NCBI RefSeq assembly: GCF_000372425.1
Contig: NZ_AQVD01000002.1
Span: 64,753-126,305, forward strand
DNA: 61,553 bases
Direction of reading: 5' to 3'
From: Streptococcus ferus DSM 20646
GTDB taxonomy: Bacteria; Bacillota; Bacilli; Lactobacillales; Streptococcaceae
Shown here: piece by piece, positions 54,044 through 61,553 of the stretch
Layout: every line of letters starts with the position of its first letter
Numbering within the stretch: the stretch's first letter is position 1
Notes under the pieces: generated by a model
Seen by the model: only the letters and a program-made list of their open reading frames with translations
What the model was told of the DNA's origin: nothing
Database searches by the model: none
Program-made: the position numbers and the translations under genes

Positions 54044-55090
54044 TTAGTCACTAACAATCAGCATGGATTTAATAGTCTTTCGCTCTTGCATATCTTGGTA
54101 GGCCTGATTGATTTCTTCCAGTTTATAATCGGCTGTAAAGACACGTCCGGGATTGATATCGCCATCAAGAACTGCTTTCAGCAATACTTGCTTATCATAG
54201 GTGGTCACGGAAGCTGAACCGCCCGCAACAGAGATGTTTTGAGCAAATGTGGAACCAAGTGGGTGATTATTGTAATGCGGTACGCCTACAAAACCAAGTC
54301 GGCCACCATTATGGAGAACCCCAAGTGCCTGATCAACAGCTGCTTCTGTCCCGACACATTCAAGTGCGGCATCGGCTCCTCCGCCTAGGATTTCACGAAC
54401 CTTGGCAATGCCTTCCTCCCCGCGTTCAGCAACAACTGCGGTTGCTCCTGATGCCAACGCCATTTGCTGACGGTCTTCGTGACGGCTCATTAAAACAATT
54501 TGAGAAGCCCCCAGCATTTTAGCCGCAATCACAGCACATTGTCCGACTGCTCCATCTCCAATAACAACAACTTTATCCCCACGTTTGACACCAGCACAGC
54601 GTGCGGCATGATAACCTGTTGGCATGACATCTGCTAAGGTTAATAGAGACTTTATCATTCCTTCTGAATAATCAGATGGCTGTCCAGGTACCTTAACCAA
54701 GGCCCAATTAGCATAATGGAAACGGATATATTCCGACTGGAAACCATGTGACCAGTTCGTGAAGCCTGGATGGCGATCGCAAGTTCCATCAAAACCGGCA
54801 CGACAGGCATCACATTCGCCGCAGCCATGTGTAAATGGAACAATAACAAAGTCTCCTGGCTGAACCGTCGTTATGCCATCTCCGACCGCATCAACAATGC
54901 CCAGAGCCTCGTGACCATCGTTCATAGAGTGTTCTTCTTTATTGTCACCATGGGCATAGGCCCAGAGATCAGACCCACAGACGCAGGCGCGAACGACTTT
55001 GATAATGACATCATCGGGAGCCTGCAAAGTTGGTTTAGCAACCTCTTCGACAGTCATTAAGCCAGCTTTTTGAAAAATAGCAGATTTCAT
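54044..55090 (-). CDS. Zinc-dependent alcohol dehydrogenase
   Basis: This 348-residue medium-chain dehydrogenase has the catalytic zinc ligands in VVRACVCGSDLW and NDGHEALG. The four structural-zinc cysteines are in GCGECDACRAGFDGTC near 90, and the NAD(P) motif is VVVIGDGAVGQCAVIAA near 175. It oxidises or reduces an alcohol/aldehyde; the substrate is not set. The MerR-type promoter suggests induction by reactive aldehydes or thiol stress, as with AdhR/NmlR-controlled adhA/adhC. Confidence 0.88.
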   Translation of the reverse strand: MKSAIFQKAGLMTVEEVAKPTLQAPDDVIIKVVRACVCGSDLWAYAHGDNKEEHSMNDGHEALGIVDAVGDGITTVQPGDFVIVPFTHGCGECDACRAGFDGTCDRHPGFTNWSHGFQSEYIRFHYANWALVKVPGQPSDYSEGMIKSLLTLADVMPTGYHAARCAGVKRGDKVVVIGDGAVGQCAVIAAKMLGASQIVLMSRHEDRQQMALASGATAVVAERGEEGIAKVREILGGGADAALECVGTEAAVDQALGVLHNGGRLGFVGVPHYNNHPLGSTFAQNISVAGGSASVTTYDKQVLLKAVLDGDINPGRVFTADYKLEEINQAYQDMQERKTIKSMLIVSD

Positions 55091-55172
55091 AAGTTCCTCT
55101 TTTCTACCCTGAAACGGGAATAACTACTCAAGGCTAAAGAATCTTCTAGACCAAAATTCTTTGCTTGCTTTC

Positions 55173-55203
55173 ATTATAAACCTTGAAGTCAACTTCAAGT
55201 CAA
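55173..55203 (-). promoter_or_regulatory. MerR-type promoter and operator (19-bp spacer)
   Basis: On the minus strand the -35 TTGACT (55198-55203) and perfect -10 TATAAT (55173-55178) are 19 bases apart, too far for normal sigma-A use. Between them lies the perfect palindrome CTTGAAGT-N2-ACTTCAAG (55182-55199). This is the classic geometry of MerR-family activators; the sequence is close to AdhR/NmlR sites. The regulator gene is not in the window. Confidence 0.8.
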
Positions 55204-55353
55204 GCTTTTTTTACCAGTCCTCACATCTCTTAACTTCATTTCTTCAAACAGACCTGCCAGCTTACAATTCTGTAAGTTTTATCCGAGCGACTGTAAGGAA
55301 AAAGAGGACCTATCTCCTATATAATCATCTTAGAAAGATTTAGGAGGTGTCCT

Positions 55354-56370
55354 ATGCTGACGATAATCGCTCTGATATTCTTGCTACTGCTGATAGTGTC
55401 ACTCTATCGAGACAACCGCAGTCTAAGCAACCCCTTCTTACTCTTCTTTTTCCTAGTCTCATTTTATTTGGCTTTGCTTGACTTGGCCTATTATTATCAG
55501 CTGAACCTACTTGGCAGTTTTCTGCTTTTAGCCGGCTTTGCTCTGATACCGTTTTTAGTCTTGCTAAGCGGCCTTTTTCTCATTTATAACGGTCTTATCC
55601 TCCTGCGAAAGGAGGGAAAATCTAAGACCAATTACCTCTCTCTGGGACTTGGGATTATCATTGTTTCCTTCTTTATTCTCTACTTTATTTACCTGACTTT
55701 CTGGAAATATTTAGTCGTCCTGCCCTATCTCTCCATTTTAGTCAATCTCTTCGTTTTCTCCTATTTACTTTTTGGCACTATCTTTGCGGCCTTACTCATC
55801 TATAGCTTTCTTTACAATCTTATTCCTAAGAAAAAGACCTATGATTTTATTATCATTCACGGAGCTGGTTTATTGGATGGCGAGCGGGTCAGCCCGCTGC
55901 TGCAAAAAAGAATTGACAAGGCGCTCGAAGTCTTTCATCACACCACTAATCCTGCTATGCAGCTAATTGCCAGCGGCGGTCAAGGACCAGATGAAAAAGT
56001 GTCTGAGGCACAGGCTATTGCAAAAGCGCTTAAACAGCAAGGCATTCCAGATGACAGGATTCTTATGGAAGATCGGTCAAGATCAACTTATGAAAATCTG
56101 TTGTTTTCTAAAAAGATTGGCGAATCGCTTATCAAAACACCACGCTTCCTCTTTGTTACAAATGATTATCATGTTTTTCGCACTAGCTTTTATGCTAAGA
56201 AAATTGGACTCAGCGGAGACGGCCTAGGCTGCCGAACTGCCAGCTATTACATCCCTAGCGCCTTTATCCGTGAATACATCGCTATCCTCGTCAAACTGAG
56301 ATGGGGAATCGCAGCCATCTATCTGATTTTGATTGTATTACTCATCGTCTCTCACTTCGTTCATTGGTAA
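55354..56370 (+). CDS. Membrane protein with DUF218/YdcF-like domain
   Basis: This 338-residue protein has about five N-terminal transmembrane helices (1-150), then a DUF218 domain. IIIHGAGLLDGERVSPLL is near residue 168, followed by LIASGGQGPDEKVSEAQAI, the acidic/Arg motif LMEDRSRSTYENL near 247, and VTNDYHVFRTSF. A last helix closes the C-terminus. DUF218 proteins such as YdcF and SanA are linked to envelope metabolism but have no firm reaction. AGGAGGTGTCCT precedes the ATG. A TATAAT lies at 55320-55325 without a good -35. Confidence 0.82.
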   Translation: MLTIIALIFLLLLIVSLYRDNRSLSNPFLLFFFLVSFYLALLDLAYYYQLNLLGSFLLLAGFALIPFLVLLSGLFLIYNGLILLRKEGKSKTNYLSLGLGIIIVSFFILYFIYLTFWKYLVVLPYLSILVNLFVFSYLLFGTIFAALLIYSFLYNLIPKKKTYDFIIIHGAGLLDGERVSPLLQKRIDKALEVFHHTTNPAMQLIASGGQGPDEKVSEAQAIAKALKQQGIPDDRILMEDRSRSTYENLLFSKKIGESLIKTPRFLFVTNDYHVFRTSFYAKKIGLSGDGLGCRTASYYIPSAFIREYIAILVKLRWGIAAIYLILIVLLIVSHFVHW

Positions 56371-56385
56371 TGCGATGCTAGATCA

Positions 56386-56420
56386 AGAAAGAGAGTTCAA
56401 CCATATTGAACTCTCTTTCT
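56386..56420. terminator. Bidirectional terminator
   Basis: A 15-bp stem (AGAAAGAGAGTTCAA with its complement) with a 5-base loop lies between the converging DUF218 and CPBP-like genes. Confidence 0.8.
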
Positions 56421-56461
56421 GATTGAGTCAGATCAATTGAAAAGGCCATCGTAACGGGCAA

Positions 56462-57049
56462 TCAAGCCGTTAAAAAATAAAACATGAGATGAATGAAAAT
56501 CAGCCAATGCAACTGCCCTGTTTTTTCTTTTAAATAGCTGAAAAGCAGTGCCATAACAGGCGTAAGCACAACGACAACCGGGGATTTTTCGGTCAAAAAG
56601 TTAGGAATAAAGATGATATGCCCTAAGAGAAAAACAATAGGCAAAAGCAGAAAAATACTTTTTTGTGATAGGTGCTGCTTCAAAGCATTTTGAAAAAGGC
56701 CAAAAGTTACCAGATTTTGCCAAAAAACGGAAACGGTCACAAAGAGCAGGTACTGCCAGATGGGGAGCTCCCAATGATAGTGCCAGGGAACCGTGATGCC
56801 TGCAAAGAAAAGAATCAGGTAAAGCAGCCAGATTTTTCGATCAGATAACTTTAAAAGCAAAGCCAATTCTTCTCTTTTTCTTACGATAAGCCAAGATAAG
56901 ATCATATTCAGCAGACAGCCTCCGACAATAACACTTCCACTCCACGGCAAAAGAGAAAAGAGGGCCTCAGACAGCCCGAGCTTGACTGTCAGTCCGAAAA
57001 GAAGAAACCATGTGATGGTTGGTAAAATCAAGTTCTTAACATTCTTCAT
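56462..57049 (-). CDS. Degenerate CPBP/Abi-like membrane protein
   Basis: This 195-residue protein has about six hydrophobic segments. The layout and a helix containing LGHIIFIPN followed by HLMFYF resemble CPBP/Abi intramembrane metalloproteases. The key EExxxR motif is replaced by a stretch reading FWQNLVTFG, so catalysis is doubtful. In streptococci such proteins are often bacteriocin-immunity-like. An orphan gene; the assignment is tentative. Confidence 0.5.
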   Translation of the reverse strand: MKNVKNLILPTITWFLLFGLTVKLGLSEALFSLLPWSGSVIVGGCLLNMILSWLIVRKREELALLLKLSDRKIWLLYLILFFAGITVPWHYHWELPIWQYLLFVTVSVFWQNLVTFGLFQNALKQHLSQKSIFLLLPIVFLLGHIIFIPNFLTEKSPVVVVLTPVMALLFSYLKEKTGQLHWLIFIHLMFYFLTA

Positions 57050-57132
57050 GAATCCCCTCCAAAAGTGTTAGCTGCTTTCGCCTTTCTTCCTGAACTAGAG
57101 ACATATTTCTAGGGACATGCGATTGATAACAG

Positions 57133-57449
57133 TTACTGCAAAGTCTGTTTCACAGAGGCTATGGTATTAACATGCGGGCTGGCCATTAATGGTGAAAAGG
57201 GTTGATAAAACCGTTTCTTGACCAGATCTTTCTCGTCGCGCACCAGCCTAGAGATCGCAAAACTAATATTTCTGGCTGTATGATAATTGATTTTCCCAGA
57301 CAGCCAGTCCTGCATGGCAGCAAAGCCTTGTTTGATTTCCGGAAAAACCTGGTAATCAAAGCGCTTCAGTAAATCCTCTCCATATCGCAGACAGAAAGTG
57401 ACTATTCCCTGATGACTTTTATGGTTATCGGAATTATTTTCAAGTTCAC
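57133..57449 (-). pseudogene. Small gene downstream of uvrB, probably broken at its start
   Basis: An open frame from 57133 back past 57450 encodes a plausible helical protein (IVTFCLRYGEDLLKRFDYQV, then MQDWLSGKINYH and NISFAISRLVRDEKDL), but it has no ATG before 57315. A GTG at 57449 with GAGGGAG upstream starts in another frame and stops after 15 codons. A single frameshift near 57404-57440 would join the two. The C-terminal part faintly recalls small Imm5-like putative immunity proteins. Truncated product from 57315 (60 residues), pseudogene, or sequence error are all possible. Confidence 0.4.
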
Positions 57450-57461
57450 TGCTTCTCCCTC

Positions 57462-59453
57462 TTAATCCATCGCTTTCAGCTCCAAGACCATGTCACGGAT
57501 TTGAGCTGCCAGTTCAAAGTCCAGCAATTCGGCAGCTTCCTGCATTTGTTTTTGGAGTTTTTTGATGGCTTCTTTGCGTTCTGAACGGTTCATTGCCGCA
57601 TAGTCTAGGCTCTCTTCAGCCACATCGCTGTCACCCGACTTGGTAATGGCAATCAAATCACGGATTTCCTTCTTAATGGTTTGCGGAATAATACCGTGTT
57701 CTTCATTGTAGGCCATCTGAATTTCCCGGCGACGGGCGGTTTCCTTGATGGCATTCTCCATTGATTTGGTCATGGTATCGGCGTACATAATGACATGACC
57801 TTGAGCGTTACGGGCTGCCCGTCCGATAGTCTGGATAAGCCCACGTTCATTGCGCAAGAAACCTTCTTTATCTGCATCCAGGATAGCAACTAGGCTGACT
57901 TCTGGCACATCAATCCCCTCACGCAACAGATTAATCCCAATCAGAACATCAAAGACACCCAGACGCAAATCTCGGATAATTTCCGTCCGTTCTAAGGTCT
58001 TGATATCTGAGTGCATGTATTTAACCTTGACTCCCATTTCTTTCAGGTAATCGGTCAAATCCTCCGCCATTTTCTTGGTCAGGGTCGTGACAAAGACCCG
58101 CTCGCCCTTCTCTGTCCGCGCATTGATTTCTCCCAGAAGGTCATCCATCTGCCCCATGGTCGGACGTACTTCTACTTCAGGATCCAGAAGACCTGTCGGA
58201 CGAATAATCTGCTCCACAATCGTATCTGTCTGCTCCAACTCATAATCTCCAGGGGTCGCAGAAACATACACAATCTGATGAACATGACTTTCAAATTCTT
58301 CGCGGCGCAGGGGTCTGTTGTCCAGAGCAGACGGCAGACGGAAACCGTAATTAACCAACATCTCCTTGCGGGAGCGGTCACCGTTATACATGCCCTTGAT
58401 TTGCCCCATGGTCATGTGACTTTCATCAATCATAATCAGAAAATCATCAGGGAAGAAATCAAGCAGGGTATAAGGCGGCTCTCCCTCGCTGCGCCCATCC
58501 ATGTGGCGGGAGTAATTCTCAACACCATTGGTGTAACCCATTTCCCGAAGCATTTCAATGTCATAATCCGTCCGCTGTTTTAAGCGCTGCGCTTCTAAAA
58601 GTTTCCCTTCTGCTTCAAATAATTTGAGCTGGGTGTCTAATTCAGCCTGAATTTTGGCAATTGCCACTTCCATGTGTTCATCGTTGGTCATAAAGTGAGT
58701 CGCAGGGAAAATGGCTAAATGGTCTACCTCACCCAGATTACGACCTGTCAAGGCCTCAATTTCTCGGATACGGTCAATCTCATCTCCAAAAAATTCGATC
58801 CGAAAGGCATGCTCATCGCGAGAAGCAGGGAAAATTTCCACCACATCTCCTCGAACCCGAAAACGGCCGCGTTGAAAATCAATATCATTACGCTCGAATT
58901 GGATATCCACCAAATCATTCAAGAGCTGGTCACGGGATATCTCCTGCCCAGGTCTTAGGCTGACAACGCTGTCAGCATATTCTTTCGGAGACCCCAGCCC
59001 GTAAATACAGGACACAGAGGCCACAACAATGACATCATTGCGTTCTAAAAGGGCTGACGTCGCTGAATGGCGGAGCTTATCAATCTCATCATTGACCGAG
59101 CTGTCTTTTTCGATATAGGTATCAGACGATGGCACATAGGCCTCGGGTTGATAATAATCATAGTAGGAAACAAAGTATTCCACGGCATTGTCAGGGAAAA
59201 ATTCTTTAAATTCGCCATAAAGCTGACCAGCCAGCGTTTTATTGTGGGCAATTACCAGAGTGGGCTTGTTGACCTTCTGGATAACCTGACTCATGGTATA
59301 GGTTTTCCCAGTTCCTGTTGCTCCCATGAGGATTTGAGCTTTTTCGCCCCCTTCAATATTATCTACCAAAGCCTCAATAGCCTGTGGCTGATCTCCGGAA
59401 GGTTCGTATTTAGAAACGAGTTTAAAGGAATTGTTTTCTTGTCTGTTTATCAT
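57462..59453 (-). CDS. uvrB: Excinuclease ABC subunit B
   Basis: This 663-residue UvrB has Walker [12 protein letters not shown] near residue 42, the damage-probing beta-hairpin [16 protein letters not shown] near 92, the DESH helicase motif in [10 protein letters not shown] near 340, and helicase motif VI ([12 protein letters not shown]). The C-terminal UVR motif ([20 protein letters not shown]) binds UvrC. Length and domains are standard. It reads divergently from the glutamine-type transporter. Confidence 0.96.
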   Translation of the reverse strand: MINRQENNSFKLVSKYEPSGDQPQAIEALVDNIEGGEKAQILMGATGTGKTYTMSQVIQKVNKPTLVIAHNKTLAGQLYGEFKEFFPDNAVEYFVSYYDYYQPEAYVPSSDTYIEKDSSVNDEIDKLRHSATSALLERNDVIVVASVSCIYGLGSPKEYADSVVSLRPGQEISRDQLLNDLVDIQFERNDIDFQRGRFRVRGDVVEIFPASRDEHAFRIEFFGDEIDRIREIEALTGRNLGEVDHLAIFPATHFMTNDEHMEVAIAKIQAELDTQLKLFEAEGKLLEAQRLKQRTDYDIEMLREMGYTNGVENYSRHMDGRSEGEPPYTLLDFFPDDFLIMIDESHMTMGQIKGMYNGDRSRKEMLVNYGFRLPSALDNRPLRREEFESHVHQIVYVSATPGDYELEQTDTIVEQIIRPTGLLDPEVEVRPTMGQMDDLLGEINARTEKGERVFVTTLTKKMAEDLTDYLKEMGVKVKYMHSDIKTLERTEIIRDLRLGVFDVLIGINLLREGIDVPEVSLVAILDADKEGFLRNERGLIQTIGRAARNAQGHVIMYADTMTKSMENAIKETARRREIQMAYNEEHGIIPQTIKKEIRDLIAITKSGDSDVAEESLDYAAMNRSERKEAIKKLQKQMQEAAELLDFELAAQIRDMVLELKAMD

Positions 59454-59580
59454 TCTTACACCTCTTCTGTTATTCTAACATATTATTGAAAAAAGCTTCT
59501 TGCTGGACTCATAAGTTACAAATAATGTTATATTTTATGACATCGAGATTGTGAAATTTGCAGTTGCACCCGTTTTTTGC

Positions 59581-59586
59581 TATAAT
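59581..59586 (+). promoter_or_regulatory. Extended -10 promoter of the transporter gene
   Basis: TGC-TATAAT forms an extended -10, with only a weak -35-like TTGCAG at 59558-59563. It lies about 28 bases before the start codon. Confidence 0.6.
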
Positions 59587-59614
59587 AAAGTAATTTTTAC
59601 TAAAGGAGATAGAG

Positions 59615-61553
59615 ATGAAGAAAAAATTTCTTGCTTTTATGATAGCATTTCTGACATTTTTCCTTGCATCGGGTGTTAAAGCCTCAGCAGAAACTATTAC
59701 TATTGTTTCTGATTCCACTTACGCCCCTTTTGAGTTTAAAGATTCAGATCAAGTGTATAAAGGCATTGATGTTGATTTAATTAAGGCCGTCGCCGAAGCT
59801 AGTGGCTGGGATTACAAAATGACCTTCCCTGGTTTTGATGCGGCGGTTAATGCCGTCCAGTCAGGGCAGGCAGACGCTATTATCGCAGGAATGTCTGTCA
59901 CAGCGGAACGTCAAAAAGTATTTACCTTTTCGGATACCTACTACGACTCTGCAGTTGTCATTGCCACAACCAAGTCCAATAAGATTTCCAAATACAGTCA
60001 GCTGAAAGGCAAAACTGTCGGCGTTAAAAACGGAACATCCTCGCAGGCTTTCTTAGAGAAGAACAAGGATAAGTACGGTTTTAAAGTCACTTCTTTTGAT
60101 GCTGGGGACAATATGTACAACAGCCTAAAATCGGGAGCTGTTGATGCGGTTATGGATGATAAGCCTGTTATTCAATATGCTATCAGCCAAGGTCAAGACC
60201 TTCGTGTCTCCATGAAAGGAGAGAAGGTTGGTTCTTATGCTTTTGCTGTGAAAAAAGGCAGTAAGTATGAGTATCTGGTCAAAGACTTTAATAAAGCGCT
60301 CAAAAAACTGAAAAAAGATGGCAGTTACGATAAGATTATCGCCAAATGGACTGCTTCTGACACTGATCAAACAAGCAGCGCCAAGGCTACCCCGGTCAAA
60401 GACAGCTACACGATTGTTATGGATTCCTCCTTTGCACCTTTTGAATTCCAAAATGATGCTGGCAAATATGTGGGGATTGATGTTGAATTGATAAAGGCAA
60501 TCGCCAAGCAGCAAGGTTTCACCCTGCAAATCAAAAATCCCGGCTTTGACGCGGCCCTAAATGCCGTTCAGTCCAGTCAAGCTGATGGGGTTATGGCGGG
60601 AATGTCCATTACCGAAGAGCGCAAACAAATCTTCGACTTTTCTGACCCGTACTATACTTCCAACACCCTCTTGGCCGTCAAAAAAGGCAGCAAGATCTCC
60701 AGTTATGCTGATTTAAAAGGTAAAACGGTTGGTGCCAAAAATGGAACTGCTTCTTACACTTTCTTTGAAAAAAACAAGAGTAAGTATGGCTACACAATCA
60801 AAGCTTTTGATGAAGCTTCTACCATGTATGACAGCTTGAACTCTGGCTCTATTGATGCGCTTATGGATGATGAAGCTGTTCTGAAATATGCTATTCAGCA
60901 GGGACGTCAGTTTGAGACACCGGTTGATGGTGAAAAATCAGGTGAATATGGATTCGGCGTTAAAAAAGGCACGAATCCTGAGCTCATTCAAATGTTCAAT
61001 AACGGCTTGGCCGCTCTTAAAGAAAATGGTCAGTATGACAAAATTGTCAATAAGTATCTAGGCGATGAGAGCGAAAGCCAAGAAAAAACAGCTGACGAAA
61101 CAACCATCATTGGCCTCCTTCAAAACAACTACAAACAGCTTTTATCTGGACTTGGCACTACCTTAAGTCTAGCCCTGCTGTCATTTGGCCTTGCCATTAT
61201 TGTCGGTATTATTTTTGGGATGATGAGTGTCAGCCCATTCAAAACACTTCGCGTGATTGCTTCTATCTTTGTTGATGTGGTTCGCGGTATTCCGCTCATG
61301 ATTGTCGCAGCCTTTATCTTCTGGGGGATTCCAAACCTCATCGAATCCGTAACCGGCAATCAGAGTCCTATCAATGACTTCGTCGCTGGGACTATTGCCC
61401 TTACCCTAAATGCTGGTGCCTACATCGCTGAAATTGTCCGCGGTGGTATTGAAGCTGTCCCAGTCGGACAGATGGAAGCCAGCCGAAGTCTGGGTATTCC
61501 TTATCGGAAGACGATGCAAAAAATCATCCTTCCACAGGCTACGAAGCTGATGC
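59615..61553 (+). CDS. glnP: GlnP-type amino-acid ABC transporter with two fused binding domains (3' end cut)
   Basis: This gene runs off the window's right edge, leaving 646 codons. A signal/anchor (KKKFLAFMIAFLTFFLASGV) is followed by two tandem substrate-binding domains (about 28-250 and 268-490). They are marked by STYAPFEFKDSDQVYKGIDV and SSFAPFEFQNDAGKYVGIDV and by matching IAGMSVTAERQK and MAGMSITEERKQ. Then a membrane permease domain starts (LLQNNYKQLLSGLGTTLSLA) with VVRGIPLMI and the permease EAA-type motif AEIVRGGIEAVPVGQMEASRSL. This is the GlnP layout of lactic streptococci, importing glutamine/glutamate with ATPase GlnQ, expected just downstream. RBS AAAGGAGATAGAG. Confidence 0.92.
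   Translation, partial: MKKKFLAFMIAFLTFFLASGVKASAETITIVSDSTYAPFEFKDSDQVYKGIDVDLIKAVAEASGWDYKMTFPGFDAAVNAVQSGQADAIIAGMSVTAERQKVFTFSDTYYDSAVVIATTKSNKISKYSQLKGKTVGVKNGTSSQAFLEKNKDKYGFKVTSFDAGDNMYNSLKSGAVDAVMDDKPVIQYAISQGQDLRVSMKGEKVGSYAFAVKKGSKYEYLVKDFNKALKKLKKDGSYDKIIAKWTASDTDQTSSAKATPVKDSYTIVMDSSFAPFEFQNDAGKYVGIDVELIKAIAKQQGFTLQIKNPGFDAALNAVQSSQADGVMAGMSITEERKQIFDFSDPYYTSNTLLAVKKGSKISSYADLKGKTVGAKNGTASYTFFEKNKSKYGYTIKAFDEASTMYDSLNSGSIDALMDDEAVLKYAIQQGRQFETPVDGEKSGEYGFGVKKGTNPELIQMFNNGLAALKENGQYDKIVNKYLGDESESQEKTADETTIIGLLQNNYKQLLSGLGTTLSLALLSFGLAIIVGIIFGMMSVSPFKTLRVIASIFVDVVRGIPLMIVAAFIFWGIPNLIESVTGNQSPINDFVAGTIALTLNAGAYIAEIVRGGIEAVPVGQMEASRSLGIPYRKTMQKIILPQATKLM

Noticed and set aside
59558..59569. 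TTGCAC at 59564-59569 as the -35 of the transporter gene
   Set aside because: Only 11 bases from the -10, too close for sigma-A; an extended -10 is the better reading.

Overview
The window looks like a chromosome segment of a low-GC Streptococcus of the mutans group. The evidence is a full rhamnose-glucose cell-wall polysaccharide operon (rmlD, rgpA-rgpF, sccH-like, sccN-like). The order lspA-rluD / LysR / Nudix / rpmA-prp-rplU / CapA-like / thiI-iscS / gor / aldo-keto reductase / CHAP protein / rgp operon / rpoD-dnaG is, from memory, that of S. mutans. The species itself cannot be fixed by eye. No rRNA, tRNA, CRISPR array, prophage or insertion sequence was recognised.

Layout. (1) 1-13.4 kb: a complete type VIIb secretion locus read leftwards from a good promoter: esxA, esaA, essA, esaB, essB, essC, then an effector module made of a small Lap1-like partner, an LXG toxin with a glycine-zipper C-terminus, a DUF443-like multi-membrane immunity candidate and a DUF4176 protein. 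A broken piece of a second copy of the same LXG gene lies at the left edge. (2) 13.5-24.3 kb: housekeeping genes, namely rluD, lspA, a LysR regulator, a Nudix hydrolase, ribosomal proteins L27 and L21 with the Prp protease and an L21 leader, a CapA-like phosphatase, thiI and iscS, glutathione reductase and an aldo-keto reductase. (3) 24.3-39.6 kb: a secreted CHAP-domain cell-wall protein, then the cell-wall polysaccharide operon with its glycerol-phosphate transferase and side-chain glycosyltransferases, rmlD and a DUF59 protein. (4) 39.6-42.5 kb: rpoD and dnaG (TTG start). (5) 42.6-50.8 kb: an accessory block in which two paralogous beta-helix surface proteins flank mscL, an orphan LXG toxin island (Lap1, Lap2, frameshifted TelC-like toxin, TipC-like immunity protein, plus a second toxin-tail relic) and rpsU. 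(6) 51-56.4 kb: two amino-acid-binding proteins around an aminotransferase, a zinc alcohol dehydrogenase under a MerR-type promoter, and a YdcF-like membrane protein. (7) 56.5-61.5 kb: a degenerate CPBP-like membrane protein, a probably broken small gene, uvrB, and the start of a GlnP-type transporter with two fused binding domains, cut by the window edge.

How it fits together. The type VII apparatus at the left should export both the resident glycine-zipper LXG toxin and toxins from unlinked islands such as the one at 44.7-47.7 kb. Both toxin sites keep a fragment of a second toxin gene just past the immunity genes, which suggests repeated gain and loss of toxin/immunity cassettes. The rgp/scc genes build the rhamnan wall polymer. 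The CHAP protein and the two beta-helix proteins look like a set of envelope proteins sharing GBS Bsp-like repeats and a beta-helix domain in different combinations; the beta-helix proteins are the least understood genes here.
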